Of a DNA stretch of 64,000 nucleotides, positions 7,429-15,436 are shown one piece after another. Each line of letters begins with the position of its first letter. Within the stretch, counting starts at the first letter, position 1. The position numbers and the translations under genes are program-made. This DNA comes from Chitinimonas arctica. GTDB taxonomy: Bacteria > Pseudomonadota > Gammaproteobacteria > Burkholderiales > Chitinimonadaceae. Location of the stretch: contig NZ_CP041730.1 of NCBI RefSeq assembly GCF_007431345.1, forward strand, positions 1 through 64,000, in the 5' to 3' direction. The notes below the pieces were generated by a model that worked only from the letters and a program-made list of their open reading frames with translations, was not told the origin of the DNA and searched no databases.

Positions 7429-8679
7429 GGCTCGCCTCGCTTCGTCCTGGTGATGGACCAGAACCTCGGTGCGAGCAATTTTGTGCAATTCATCATCCTG
7501 GCCAAGGATGCGGAAGCCCGCGACGCGCTCAAGCTCAAGGTCGAAGGCCTGTTTGCGAAAGGCTTCGAGAACGTGCGTGCCCGTGCGCGCATCCTGCCCA
7601 ACGGTCCTCCGGCGCCCTACCCCGTCATGCTGCGGGTAAGCGGCCCGGGCCACGATCAGGTGGTCAAGCTGGCGGAACAGGTCGCCGCGGCCGTCGCGGG
7701 CCAAGCGACCACGCGCGACACCCACCTGGAATGGCAGCAAAAGACCAAGGTGCTCAAGCTGGAAGTGGACCAGGACAAGGCGCGCGCGCTGGGCCTGGTA
7801 CCGGAACAATTGGCTTTTGACCTCAAATCCCAGCTGGCCGGCGCCCCCATCGCCCAGTTCCGGGAGCGCGACAAGCTGGTCGATATCGTCGTCCGGCTGG
7901 ATCGCAGCGAGACCACCGACCTGGGCCGTATCGCCGAACTGCCCGTCAGCCTTGGCAGCGGTCGCTTCGTGCCGCTGGCGCAGGTTGCGCGCATCAGCCT
8001 GGAGGCCGAGCACGGCATGATCTGGCGCCGCAATCGCCTACCCACCATCACGGTACAGGCCGATGTGGTCAGCGGCGCCAAGGGCAACGATGTCACGCTG
8101 GCGGTCTATGAGCAATTGAGCGAGCTACGCGCCAAGCTGCCCGAAGGCTATAAGATCGAGGTCGGCGGCGGCGCGGAAGATAGCGCCAAGTCCATGGACC
8201 AATTGGCGCAAACCCTGCCGCTGATGCTGTTCAGCATCATGGTATTGCTGATGATCCAGCTGCAGAGCATTACCCGCATGCTGCTGGTCCTGTTCACGGC
8301 GCCGCTTGGCCTGATCGGGGTCAATATCTTCCTGATCCTGTTCAACCAGCCCATGGGGTTCGTGGCGCAGCTTGGGGTCATTGCCCTGGCCGGCATGATC
8401 ATGCGCAATTCGGTGATTTTGATCGACCAGATCGAGAAACAGATCGCGCTGGGCCAAACCCCTTGGCAGGCCATTATCGATTCGGCCTTGCTGCGCTTCC
8501 GCCCCATTATGTTGACGGCGGCGGCGGCCATCCTGGGCATGATCCCGCTTACCCACTCCGCCTTCTGGGGTCCGATGGCGGTTGCCATCATGGGCGGACT
8601 GCTGGTGGCCACGGCCTTGACCCTGCTGAGCCTGCCGGCCATGTATGCGGTTTGCTACCGGGTAAAGGAACCGAGCTAA
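7429..8679 (+). pseudogene. RND (AcrB/MexB-type) efflux pump, C-terminal part only
   Basis: The remaining frame encodes about 416 aa, matching the C-terminal 40% of a ~1040-aa inner-membrane RND drug/proton antiporter. It contains the periplasmic porter/docking subdomains (RVSGPGHDQVVKLAEQ, VPLAQVARISLEAEHG) and the last six membrane segments (TLPLMLFSIMVLLMIQLQSI through ATALTLLSLPAMYAVCYRVK). The N-terminal half with the proton-relay aspartates is absent. Sequence homologous to the family begins at GSPRF immediately after the prophage, so integration appears to have cut the gene. The missing half would be expected left of the prophage. A pump split this way should be inactive. Downstream there is a good terminator. 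Confidence 0.85.
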
Positions 8680-8739
8680 GCTATAGCACGGTCAATCCAC
8701 CTGAATGGAGACGGCGGCAGACCGCCCATCATTCGACCA

Positions 8740-8764
8740 AGCCGGCCGCAGGGCCGGCTTTTTT
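8740..8764 (+). terminator. rho-independent terminator of the RND gene
   Basis: AGCCGGCC (8740-8747) pairs with GGCCGGCT (8752-8759) around a 4-nt loop, followed by a T run to 8764. It lies 60 nt after the pump stop codon. Confidence 0.85.
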
Positions 8765-8920
8765 AATGCAATTTCGAAAGTACATAATATTTACCGGAAG
8801 CCGATAGTTAATATTAATCACAAAATATTGTGCCGTCTAAATTAAGCGGCAACGGCCAAGCAAGGGCTTGCGCCGTATTCCGACAATCGTTTCGCCTCAT
8901 CATGAAAGCGACTCAGCCAA

Positions 8921-9496
8921 ATGACCACCATTCAGCCACACGCCAGCGGCCCTATCAGCCTGGAAAACTTACCGGAGCGTGATCGCTCTGAGAATAAGGC
9001 CATCAATCACAGGCGTGCGCAACACGAGGACGACCCGGGCCGCGCACCCGATGGCTTGCCTGAACGCAAACAAGCAGGCAGGGACAGCACTGGTGCCAGC
9101 AACGGCGCGAAAAGAGCCGCCAAAGAGGCCGTATTCAACCTGATGCAAATCCGCGAGGCGCTGGACGGGCTGGCAAGCGATAACGATACACTTACCGCCA
9201 TCCAGAAAAGAAGCTCGGGCGCCACCATGACGGCGGACGAACAAGCACGTTATGCGAACTTTGAGGCGACGCGTCAAAACTACGCGAACAACCATCGCTA
9301 TTATTCCAGCCTGCGGCAGCAACATCCCGAGCTTATGCGACTGCCCGATCAACCCAGTCCGTCGGACTACTCCGACCGTGCCGTGCTGGCCAGGAATAAT
9401 CGCGGCGAGGCCACTCTCGCAGCAATGAGCTCCTCGGATTCGCCCCATCGCGGCGACTCCAAAAAATACTTTGCGTGGGGTTTCAACGTCGGCTAA
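8921..9496 (+). CDS. hypothetical protein at the edge of the type III secretion locus
   Basis: A 191-aa hydrophilic protein (starts MTTIQPHASGPISLENLPER) with no membrane segment or Sec signal. The first 60 residues are polar and low in hydrophobics (many N, Q, R, D, S), as in many type III substrates. A helical middle follows (KEAVFNLMQIREALDGLASD). No family recognised. It lies just before a SycD-like chaperone gene and has its own terminator. Position and composition make a secreted substrate possible, but this is inference. The ATG at 8921 has only a weak ribosome-binding site. Confidence 0.55.
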   Translation: MTTIQPHASGPISLENLPERDRSENKAINHRRAQHEDDPGRAPDGLPERKQAGRDSTGASNGAKRAAKEAVFNLMQIREALDGLASDNDTLTAIQKRSSGATMTADEQARYANFEATRQNYANNHRYYSSLRQQHPELMRLPDQPSPSDYSDRAVLARNNRGEATLAAMSSSDSPHRGDSKKYFAWGFNVG

Positions 9497-9532
9497 GGGA
9501 TCCCTGCGAGGAAATCTGTAAACGCTTGCCAT

Positions 9533-9565
9533 AGCCGGTGGAACACCCGTTTCCGCCGGCTTTTT
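9533..9565 (+). terminator. probable rho-independent terminator
   Basis: AGCCGGTGG (9533-9541) pairs with CCGCCGGCT (9553-9561), one G-T wobble and an 11-nt loop, followed by five T. It closes the gene ending at 9496. Confidence 0.6.
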
Positions 9566-9656
9566 CCATGGCTAGGGAAAGCGCTGAGCAGTGCCATGGC
9601 AAAAAACAGAAATGAAGTCCATACACGAAAGGGTAGATTCGGCACTTTCGCATAGG

Positions 9657-9685
9657 GTGGCTATCAATCTCCAGCAGATAGCCAC
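9657..9685. promoter_or_regulatory. hairpin/inverted repeat at the start of the SycD-like gene
   Basis: GTGGCTATC (9657-9665) and GATAGCCAC (9677-9685) form a perfect 9-bp inverted repeat with an 11-nt spacer. It ends 3 nt before the ATG at 9689 and covers the ribosome-binding position. It could be an RNA hairpin limiting translation or a binding site for a dimeric regulator. Confidence 0.45.
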
Positions 9686-9688
9686 ATC

Positions 9689-10162
9689 ATGAATCCAAAG
9701 GGCCCCATCGAAGATTTGCCACCCTTTCAGGCAAGCCAGCTACAGGCCTTATTCGAGCAAGGCATTTCCTTGGCGGAGGCAAGCAATATCACTCCCCAAG
9801 CACTCGAGGATAAATACCGCATAGCGTATGACCATTGTCAGGCGGGTGAGTTTGACCTGGCTTTGCCCCACTTCGTGCAACTGGTTACCTTGCAACCCTA
9901 TGACAGGCGCTTTCACCTGGGCCTGGGCATCGCCATGAAGCAGGAAGGACAATATGAACAAGCAGCCCAGTCCTTGACCGTGGCGCTGTTGATGGATGCG
10001 TGCGATCCGGCACCCACGGTACAGATAGCGGAATGCCTTATCAAGATGGATATGCTGGTCGGTGCACGCGAGGCTTTGCAAACCGCAATACAACAAAGTT
10101 ATATCGACGCCAAGCATACGCCGCTGCGCGAATATGCGCAGTCCATGCTCGATTCTATTTGA
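9689..10162 (+). CDS. SycD/LcrH-family type III secretion chaperone (TPR)
   Basis: A 157-aa class II chaperone that would hold translocator or related substrates soluble before export. The N-terminal helix (QLQALFEQGISLAEASNITP) is followed by three tandem TPRs, for example LEDKYRIAYDHCQAGEFDLA and LGLGIAMKQEGQYEQAAQSL. This matches the SycD/IpgC/SicA fold and length (about 160 aa). It is a paralog of the chaperone at 18910-19425 but stands alone on the opposite strand, so its client may be different, perhaps the preceding unknown protein. No strong Shine-Dalgarno is visible; a hairpin occupies that place. Confidence 0.85.
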   Translation: MNPKGPIEDLPPFQASQLQALFEQGISLAEASNITPQALEDKYRIAYDHCQAGEFDLALPHFVQLVTLQPYDRRFHLGLGIAMKQEGQYEQAAQSLTVALLMDACDPAPTVQIAECLIKMDMLVGAREALQTAIQQSYIDAKHTPLREYAQSMLDSI

Positions 10163-10187
10163 ACAGGATAAAACACCTGGCTTGCAG

Positions 10188-10212
10188 GCTTCCCTTTAAA
10201 ATCAAGGGAAGC
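10188..10212. terminator. possible terminator hairpin between convergent genes
   Basis: GCTTCCCTT (10188-10196) and AAGGGAAGC (10204-10212) form a perfect 9-bp stem with a 7-nt loop between the convergent chaperone genes. There is no T run on either side, so termination is uncertain. Confidence 0.35.
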
Positions 10213-10222
10213 CGCTGGGGCT

Positions 10223-10267
10223 GGCTGGGCCTATCCTGGCTGGGCCTATCCCGGCCGGGCCTATCCC
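10223..10267. repeat. 15-bp tandem repeat, three copies
   Basis: Three adjacent units GGCTGGGCCTATCCT, GGCTGGGCCTATCCC and GGCCGGGCCTATCCC lie in the gap between the two convergent chaperone genes. The period is a multiple of three, but no gene uses it. Confidence 0.8.
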
Positions 10268-10279
10268 ATCAGGCAAATA

Positions 10280-10726
10280 TCAGGCAAATCGACGTTCGCC
10301 GCCTTGCTCATGGGACCGTGCCGAGCAAGAGCCGATCGCCAATTTACTTTGCCAGCTTTCTGTCAAACTCAGCAGCGATTCCAGTAAATATTCAAAGCGA
10401 TCCAGGGTCAAGGTTGCGGAACGGATCTGGATGCTGGCCATCACATCGCCGGTATGGCGACTCATTCCCAGCGTTGCGCCATTTGTACCCAAAAAAAGAT
10501 AATTGGCGTCAGCCAATTGCAAGGCGACTTCCGCCCGCCGATCTTCTTCAATACCTGTCACCCAGGCATGGCAAATCAAATGATCACCAGACATGGGCAG
10601 TTCCATATTGACGATAATATCGTTGAAGCTGAGGACGCAATAACCCTCATTGGAAAAGTCAATCTGAGGCATTCCGATGCGCTTGCCAAACTCGGCCAAT
10701 ACATCCTTGACAATATCCTGATCCAT
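10280..10726 (-). CDS. CesT/Tir-type (class I) type III secretion chaperone
   Basis: A 148-aa small acidic-type chaperone of the CesT/SycE fold that binds an effector's N-terminal region. Family features are the N-terminal helix (DIVKDVLAEFGKRIGMPQID), the beta segments 'NEGYCVLSFNDIIVNMELP' and 'DHLICHAWVTGI', and a C-terminal helix (RFEYLLESLLSLTESWQ). I chose the ATG at 10724-10726, which has AAGGGAG 6 nt upstream; the frame is open for 51 more codons but that extension is not family-like. It is the last gene of the leftward sctRSTU operon. Its effector is not obvious nearby. Confidence 0.75.
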   Translation of the reverse strand: MDQDIVKDVLAEFGKRIGMPQIDFSNEGYCVLSFNDIIVNMELPMSGDHLICHAWVTGIEEDRRAEVALQLADANYLFLGTNGATLGMSRHTGDVMASIQIRSATLTLDRFEYLLESLLSLTESWQSKLAIGSCSARSHEQGGERRFA

Positions 10727-10896
10727 TCCCACTCCCTTGGTACAATCGACTTGATTTATGCTGACATTACCCATCAATAGCACCAGACCAAATTGGCCTA
10801 ATTTACCATGACGATCAATTTCACTATTTTTTAATAGGCGGCGGTCTAGTGTCTTCTGTAAAACAGGGGTAAGTATCAAATTATCGCCATACGCCT

Positions 10897-11892
10897 TCAG
10901 ATGCAGTTTCTGCTGCCATTCACGCCGGCGCTACGTTGACAGGCCCTCGGTACCGAACCCGGCGTCGCCATGCCAAATGCAGCCGAGTTCACGCTACTCG
11001 GCACCCAGACCGGACGAGCGATACTCATTCCTTGCCGCGTCATACAGGGCGCCATCGCACAGCTCCTTAGGTAGCCGACTCGCCTCGCCTTTGTATTGAC
11101 GGATTGGACGGATGACAGATAGTTCGGCACAGCACCATTCGGACCGTGCGCATAGCGGCCAGTGCCTTTCAGAATGCCGCGATCCATGGTCGATTCGCCG
11201 CCCCGCTTCTTTTCCGATGCCAGCAAGGCGCCGCCCAACCTGCCCATGACGGTCAGCAGGCTGACCGACTCATTCGATGCGGCGGGTGTGGGCGGCTTGG
11301 CCTGGTCCGGCATACGGGCCACCCGCAACTGCCGCGGATTGGACTGGTACCGCGCCAGTACCCGTGTGACATAGTCGCGAGTTTCGGGATAGGGCGGGAT
11401 GCGGCCCTGGTAGCGGTCAACCGCCCCCTCGCCGGCATTGTAGGCGGCGAGTGCGATGGGCAGATTATTGTCAAAACGCGCCAACAGCCATTTCAAATAA
11501 CTGGCGCCGGCCTGCAGATTAACGCGGGGGTCATTCAATCGCTCGAAGCCAAAGCGCTTGCCGGTCGCGGGCATCACTTGCATCAAGCCGACCGCCCCTT
11601 TTGCCGAAATCGCAGCTGGGTTATATGCCGACTCGGTATGCGCAATCGCATGTAAAAGGCTGGGTTCCAACTGGAAATCGCCCGCCACTTCAGCGATCAG
11701 TTCGCCAAATGGCAAGGCAGCCGGCGCGCTCGCATGGAGAACGCGTTGGCCTGCGATGGCGCCGGCGATATTCTCGCTGGCCCAGCCCGGCAGACAGCTT
11801 AAGGCACATACGCAGACCAAGCATTTTTTCAGCCAAAGACTGGAAGAAAATGCGTTTCGATTCGATGGGGAATACTGGCTAATCTTGCTCAT
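10897..11892 (-). CDS. type III-associated lytic transglycosylase (probable frameshift near the C-terminus)
   Basis: A periplasmic IpgF/IagB/SLT-type lytic transglycosylase that opens peptidoglycan for the secretion apparatus. An N-terminal signal sequence ends near residue 39 (LPGWAS). The SLT domain follows with catalytic Glu87 (AIAHTESAYNP) and the motifs AKGAVGLMQVMPAT and NLPIALAAYNAGEGAV. As sequenced it has 331 aa, but the last 50 residues are not protein-like. Adding one C near 11110 gives 'RPIRQYKGEASRLPKELCDG' and an end at 10994 (about 299 aa). The start overlaps the end of sctU by 14 nt, placing it in the export-apparatus operon. Confidence 0.85.
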   Translation of the reverse strand: MSKISQYSPSNRNAFSSSLWLKKCLVCVCALSCLPGWASENIAGAIAGQRVLHASAPAALPFGELIAEVAGDFQLEPSLLHAIAHTESAYNPAAISAKGAVGLMQVMPATGKRFGFERLNDPRVNLQAGASYLKWLLARFDNNLPIALAAYNAGEGAVDRYQGRIPPYPETRDYVTRVLARYQSNPRQLRVARMPDQAKPPTPAASNESVSLLTVMGRLGGALLASEKKRGGESTMDRGILKGTGRYAHGPNGAVPNYLSSVQSVNTKARRVGYLRSCAMAPCMTRQGMSIARPVWVPSSVNSAAFGMATPGSVPRACQRSAGVNGSRNCI

Positions 11893-12925
11893 AATTCAGG
11901 TTCATCACGGTTCGTAGTATATGAGCCACGGGCTCGAACAGCTCACTTGGGATAAAATCTCCCGCTTCGGTATTTGCCAGCAAGGCTCGCGCGACCGCGA
12001 TATTTTCGACGACAGGCACATTGGCGCGCTCCGCCAGCTTCACCATATGGATGGCAAGCAAGCCTGTACCCTTTTCCAAAACCAGGGGCAAATCGGTCTC
12101 GCCCGGCTTGAAATAGAGACAAATTGCGATATGCGTGGGATTACGGACCAATACGCTGGATTTTTTTACATTCATCGCCAGACTACCGCTCTGTACTTCA
12201 CGATGCGTCTCACGCCGTTTGCCTTTTATTTCCGGATTTCCTTCGGAGTCCTTATATTCCTGCTTGATTTCCTCCATGGACATCATCAACTGCTTCATGG
12301 TACTGCGGTACTGAAAGGCATAATCGGCAATGCCGATGACCACATAGAATGCCGTCAATGCGCTCCACATCCAGAAAATGACCCGCGTGGTCAGTGCCAG
12401 TCCGCATTCGAGTCCACATAAAGGCAGGAACTGAAAAGTCGGCATGTATTGCTTCAGCAGGTAGGTGAAAATCAAGCCCAGCACCGTGACCTTGAAAAGC
12501 GACTTCGCAAAATCGAACAGGGTCTTCAGCGAAAACATCTGCTTGAGATTGCTGAGTGGATTGATTTTCTTCGCCGAAGGCTTCACCGCTTCCCACGCCA
12601 GTAGCGGACCTACCTGTGCCATCAGGGCAAAGACGGTACCAGCCACCACCATCAGCGCCATCAACCCCATAAATCGAATCATCACCTCCAGGAATGCGAT
12701 GAGGATCTGGTTAACGGCATAATCCAACTGCTGATTGCTTACATCCACGGTCAGCATGACCAGGGTTTTCAGCGCATCCAGCAAGGGACCACCTTGAAAA
12801 TTCAAATACAACAACAACAAGCCGAGCTGCACACCACTGGCGATCTCCGCGCTCTTGATCACCTGCCCTTTCTGGCGCGCATCACGGATGCGCTTGGGGG
12901 TAGGCTTCTCATTCTTCTCGCTCAT
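11879..12925 (-). CDS. sctU: type III secretion export apparatus switch protein SctU (YscU/SpaS/FlhB family)
   Basis: A 348-aa inner-membrane protein that controls substrate switching. Four hydrophobic segments lie within residues 30-205 (GVQLGLLLLYLNF, LMALMVVAGTVFALM, VTVLGLIFTYLL, LTAFYVVIGIADYAF). The cytoplasmic domain that follows carries the autocleavage motif N262-P263-T264-H265 with the expected flanks. The N-terminus MSEKNEKPTPKRIRDARQKG is typical. Its start codon overlaps the stop of sctT by 4 nt. Intact and of normal length (about 350 aa), with all residues for self-cleavage present. Confidence 0.95.
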   Translation of the reverse strand: MSEKNEKPTPKRIRDARQKGQVIKSAEIASGVQLGLLLLYLNFQGGPLLDALKTLVMLTVDVSNQQLDYAVNQILIAFLEVMIRFMGLMALMVVAGTVFALMAQVGPLLAWEAVKPSAKKINPLSNLKQMFSLKTLFDFAKSLFKVTVLGLIFTYLLKQYMPTFQFLPLCGLECGLALTTRVIFWMWSALTAFYVVIGIADYAFQYRSTMKQLMMSMEEIKQEYKDSEGNPEIKGKRRETHREVQSGSLAMNVKKSSVLVRNPTHIAICLYFKPGETDLPLVLEKGTGLLAIHMVKLAERANVPVVENIAVARALLANTEAGDFIPSELFEPVAHILRTVMNLNYEQD

Positions 12926-13707
12926 CTCATGCTGCCCATCAGCGCGGAAATTTGCTTTTCAAGGTGGCGAATGCGTGTCACATAGTCACTGAAAGCGAAA
13001 TTCAAGCCGACAATCAGCAGAAAAAGCACCATGGCGCTTTTTATCGGCATGGCCAGGAAAAAGACGTTCAGTTGCTGGGCAGACCGATTGACGAAACCCA
13101 TGGCCAAGTCGATCAATACCATTACCACGATGGAAGGCAAGGCAAAACCCAGGCATAGCTCGTACATCAGCCGCCATTCATGCACCAGGAATTTCATCAG
13201 CTCCGGCCCAAAATTCAGCGGCGTACCGGGTGCGATAATTTGATAGGATCGATAGATCCCTTCCAGCAACTGGTTGAATCCGCCCAGGATCAGAAACAGC
13301 ACTGTCAGTACTTGCGAAAACAGAATACCGAAAATAGAGGACTGCGCGCCTAGCAAAGGGTTCAATACGCTGGACATGGATGCGCCGCGCATGGTATCGA
13401 TTAAAAAACCGACCATATCTATCGCCCAAAAGGAAATAGATGCGGAAAATCCCAGAATAAAACCAATAAGCAGTTCCTTACTCAGCAAAAGACCGTACGC
13501 CCATGCGCCATGGGTCTGCTGCAACACCGGGTAATCCATATAGACCGGGACAACCGGCATGGCGATCATCATGACCAAAGCATTGCGGGTCAGTGTTCCG
13601 CCCAGCGTACTGGCATTGAATATTGGCAGCAAAAGCATAACGCCCAAGGGACGCATCATGCACAAGGCCAGGACCGGCATGGCCTCTTCCAATACGAGCA
13701 AATTCAT
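12922..13707 (-). CDS. sctT: type III secretion export apparatus protein SctT (YscT/SpaR/FliR family)
   Basis: A 261-aa polytopic inner-membrane protein that forms the export gate with SctR and SctS. It is almost wholly hydrophobic, with six or more segments. Family text includes RPLGVMLLLPIFNASTLGG near the N-terminus and 'LLIGFILGFSASISFWAIDM' around residue 85. It overlaps sctU and sctS by 4 nt each (ATGA type), so stoichiometric co-translation is likely. Length matches the family (about 255-265 aa). Confidence 0.95.
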   Translation of the reverse strand: MNLLVLEEAMPVLALCMMRPLGVMLLLPIFNASTLGGTLTRNALVMMIAMPVVPVYMDYPVLQQTHGAWAYGLLLSKELLIGFILGFSASISFWAIDMVGFLIDTMRGASMSSVLNPLLGAQSSIFGILFSQVLTVLFLILGGFNQLLEGIYRSYQIIAPGTPLNFGPELMKFLVHEWRLMYELCLGFALPSIVVMVLIDLAMGFVNRSAQQLNVFFLAMPIKSAMVLFLLIVGLNFAFSDYVTRIRHLEKQISALMGSMR

Positions 13708-13973
13708 GTTTTCATCTTGCTGATTTGATCAAAGGACCGGCCGGTATAATTGATCAAGGAGCTACCCATCCAGTGGTAGGTCAATACCAGGGTAATCGCC
13801 ACCGCCACCAGCTTGATCAGAAATTGCACCGTTTGGTCCTGAATTTGCGTCAAGGCCTGCACCAGGCTAACCAACACCCCCACAATGGACGCCACCAGCA
13901 CGATGGGCAGGGAGAGTATCAAAACCAGCCAAAGCAACTCGGCGGTAAGATGGATAATCAACGCTTCACTCAT
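13704..13973 (-). CDS. sctS: type III secretion export apparatus protein SctS (YscS/SpaQ/FliQ family)
   Basis: An 89-aa protein with two membrane hairpin segments (LLWLVLILSLPIVLVASIVG and FLIKLVAVAITLVLTYHWMG) separated by the conserved 'QALTQIQDQT' loop. I chose the ATG at 13971-13973 (GAGG upstream), which gives the family length. A start 9 codons earlier is possible but has poor spacing. It lies between sctR and sctT and overlaps sctT by 4 nt. Confidence 0.95.
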   Translation of the reverse strand: MSEALIIHLTAELLWLVLILSLPIVLVASIVGVLVSLVQALTQIQDQTVQFLIKLVAVAITLVLTYHWMGSSLINYTGRSFDQISKMKT

Positions 13974-14009
13974 ACGTGCGGCCTCGCTTTGTTTTTTCAA
14001 ACATGCCTT

Positions 14010-14660
14010 TTAGGCATAGGACAGTACGAGTTGCCCCAGCAAACGCTCCCACCCGTTTACCAACACAAAGACCAGCAGTTTGAATGGCAAGGCAATCGTC
14101 ATGGGCGACACCATCATCATGCCCATTGCCAGCAAAATATTCGAGACAATCAAATCAATGGCAACAAAGGGCAAATATAGCAATAGACCGATCTTGAACG
14201 CCTCGATCAGCTGGCTCACGGTAAATGCGGGCATCAAGACCACGATGGAGTCGTCAGGAATCAGGTTGGCGTATTTTTCCGGCCATATCTTGTGTCCGAT
14301 ACCGGAGAAGAATCGTACTTGCTCGTAGGAAGCATGCTTTTGCAGGAATTCGCGATAAGGCTTTAAAACGCCCTGCTCCACCTGCTGCGCGAAATCGGCC
14401 GACTCCAGCTTGATGGGATTGGCTTTTACGTTCTCCTGGATCGCCATGCCGACGGGCGCCATGATGAATACGGTGAGAATCAGCGCCAAGCCGTAGATAG
14501 CAATATTTGGCGGGATCTGCTGCGTACCGAGTGCATTGCGCAAGAGCGAAAAGACCACGGACAGCTTGAGAAACGAGGTTCCCATGACCACGATCAGTGG
14601 CAATACCGACAAAATAAACAAAAGGGTGACCAATTGCAGCGGGTGATCAAGCAGCCCCAT
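14010..14660 (-). CDS. sctR: type III secretion export apparatus protein SctR (YscR/SpaP/FliP family)
   Basis: A 216-aa inner-membrane protein that forms the pentameric core of the export gate. It has four hydrophobic segments and the signature text 'VVMGTSFLKLSVVFSLLRNA' followed by LGTQQIPPN near residues 23-50. The C-terminal 'MGMMMVSPMTIALPFKLLVF' segment is typical. It is the first recognisable gene of the leftward operon sctR-S-T-U-transglycosylase-CesT. The usual upstream neighbour sctQ is missing; the 224 bp before it (14661-14884) holds no convincing gene on either strand. Confidence 0.95.
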   Translation of the reverse strand: MGLLDHPLQLVTLLFILSVLPLIVVMGTSFLKLSVVFSLLRNALGTQQIPPNIAIYGLALILTVFIMAPVGMAIQENVKANPIKLESADFAQQVEQGVLKPYREFLQKHASYEQVRFFSGIGHKIWPEKYANLIPDDSIVVLMPAFTVSQLIEAFKIGLLLYLPFVAIDLIVSNILLAMGMMMVSPMTIALPFKLLVFVLVNGWERLLGQLVLSYA

Positions 14661-14884
14661 GGGTACGTCCTGCGCCAGTTAGCAAAGGACGCCATTATCA
14701 AGTTCCCTTCAGGCGGAGCACATACGGTCTTGACCTTAGATATTGCCGAGACCGCCCGCCGGACTCACTACAAGCTGCCGTACTCGCGGCGGTGTACCGG
14801 AAGGCAGCCAGGTGGATGGCGGTCAGTCCTGGCATGACAAGGCGGCGATGGACTCACCGCCCTGTCGAGTTCGGACCAAGCCCT

Positions 14885-15343
14885 TTACACGGCATTTTTC
14901 TGCCGTGCCAGCGACTTATGGGAGTAGCGTATGCGCTTATAGGATTGCCCTGCGGTTTTCATCGCCGTGGATAGCGTCTCCAAGGTACAGGGGAAAGAGC
15001 CATATTCCGCGCGAATATGGTCCGCGATCTTCCTGAGACTCACAGCCTCCTGATTGGCCACCGAAAGCGCTGTGGCAATCATATCGGCGGATAGCGCAGC
15101 GTAGCGCCCGCCATTGTGGCCAGTCAACAAGCCACAAATGCCATTTTCATTCCAGGTTTTTGTCCAGTTATAGATGGAAGGATGGCTGACACTCAGCTCC
15201 TTGGCCGCTTCCTTGGGCTTGAGACCTCTAGCCAGCAGAAGTAGACCCGCCGCTCGGGTGCGAATATCTCGATGGCGATGGTTCAAGGATAGCTGCTGTA
15301 ACGTCAGCCGCTCGGCATCGGAAAGCTGCAGGATATATTTCAT
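14885..15343 (-). CDS. IS630-type transposase N-terminal HTH fragment or orphan HTH protein
   Basis: A 152-aa protein with the helix-turn-helix part seen in IS630/Tc1-like transposases: KYILQLSDAERLTLQQLSLN, then 'GLKPKEAAKELSVSHPSIYN' and 'WNENGICGLLTGHNGGR'. No DDE catalytic domain follows within the next 220 bp downstream, and no terminal repeats were seen, so it is either a truncated insertion-sequence remnant or a domesticated DNA-binding protein. A hairpin (CACGGCA/TGCCGTG, 14888-14907) overlaps its stop codon. It sits between the export-apparatus operon and the translocator operon. Confidence 0.65.
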   Translation of the reverse strand: MKYILQLSDAERLTLQQLSLNHRHRDIRTRAAGLLLLARGLKPKEAAKELSVSHPSIYNWTKTWNENGICGLLTGHNGGRYAALSADMIATALSVANQEAVSLRKIADHIRAEYGSFPCTLETLSTAMKTAGQSYKRIRYSHKSLARQKNAV

Positions 15344-15403
15344 TATTAATTCAAATAGATATGATTAATGGTCTTTGGTATTTATTTATACAATGACCCG
15401 CGC

Positions 15404-15429
15404 GGTAGGGGCATGCGCATGCCCCTACC
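15404..15429. repeat. 26-bp perfect palindrome
   Basis: GGTAGGGGCATGC followed directly by its exact reverse complement. It has no spacer and lies 8 bp after the end of the acetyltransferase gene on its leftward transcript. It may act as a transcript-end hairpin or cruciform; no T run follows. Confidence 0.8.
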
Positions 15430-15436
15430 CAACCAA

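Noticed and set aside
14634..14837. Possible small gene before sctR on the plus strand
   Set aside because: Antisense to the sctR start and without family features; the upstream gap was also read on the minus strand for sctQ remnants and none were seen.
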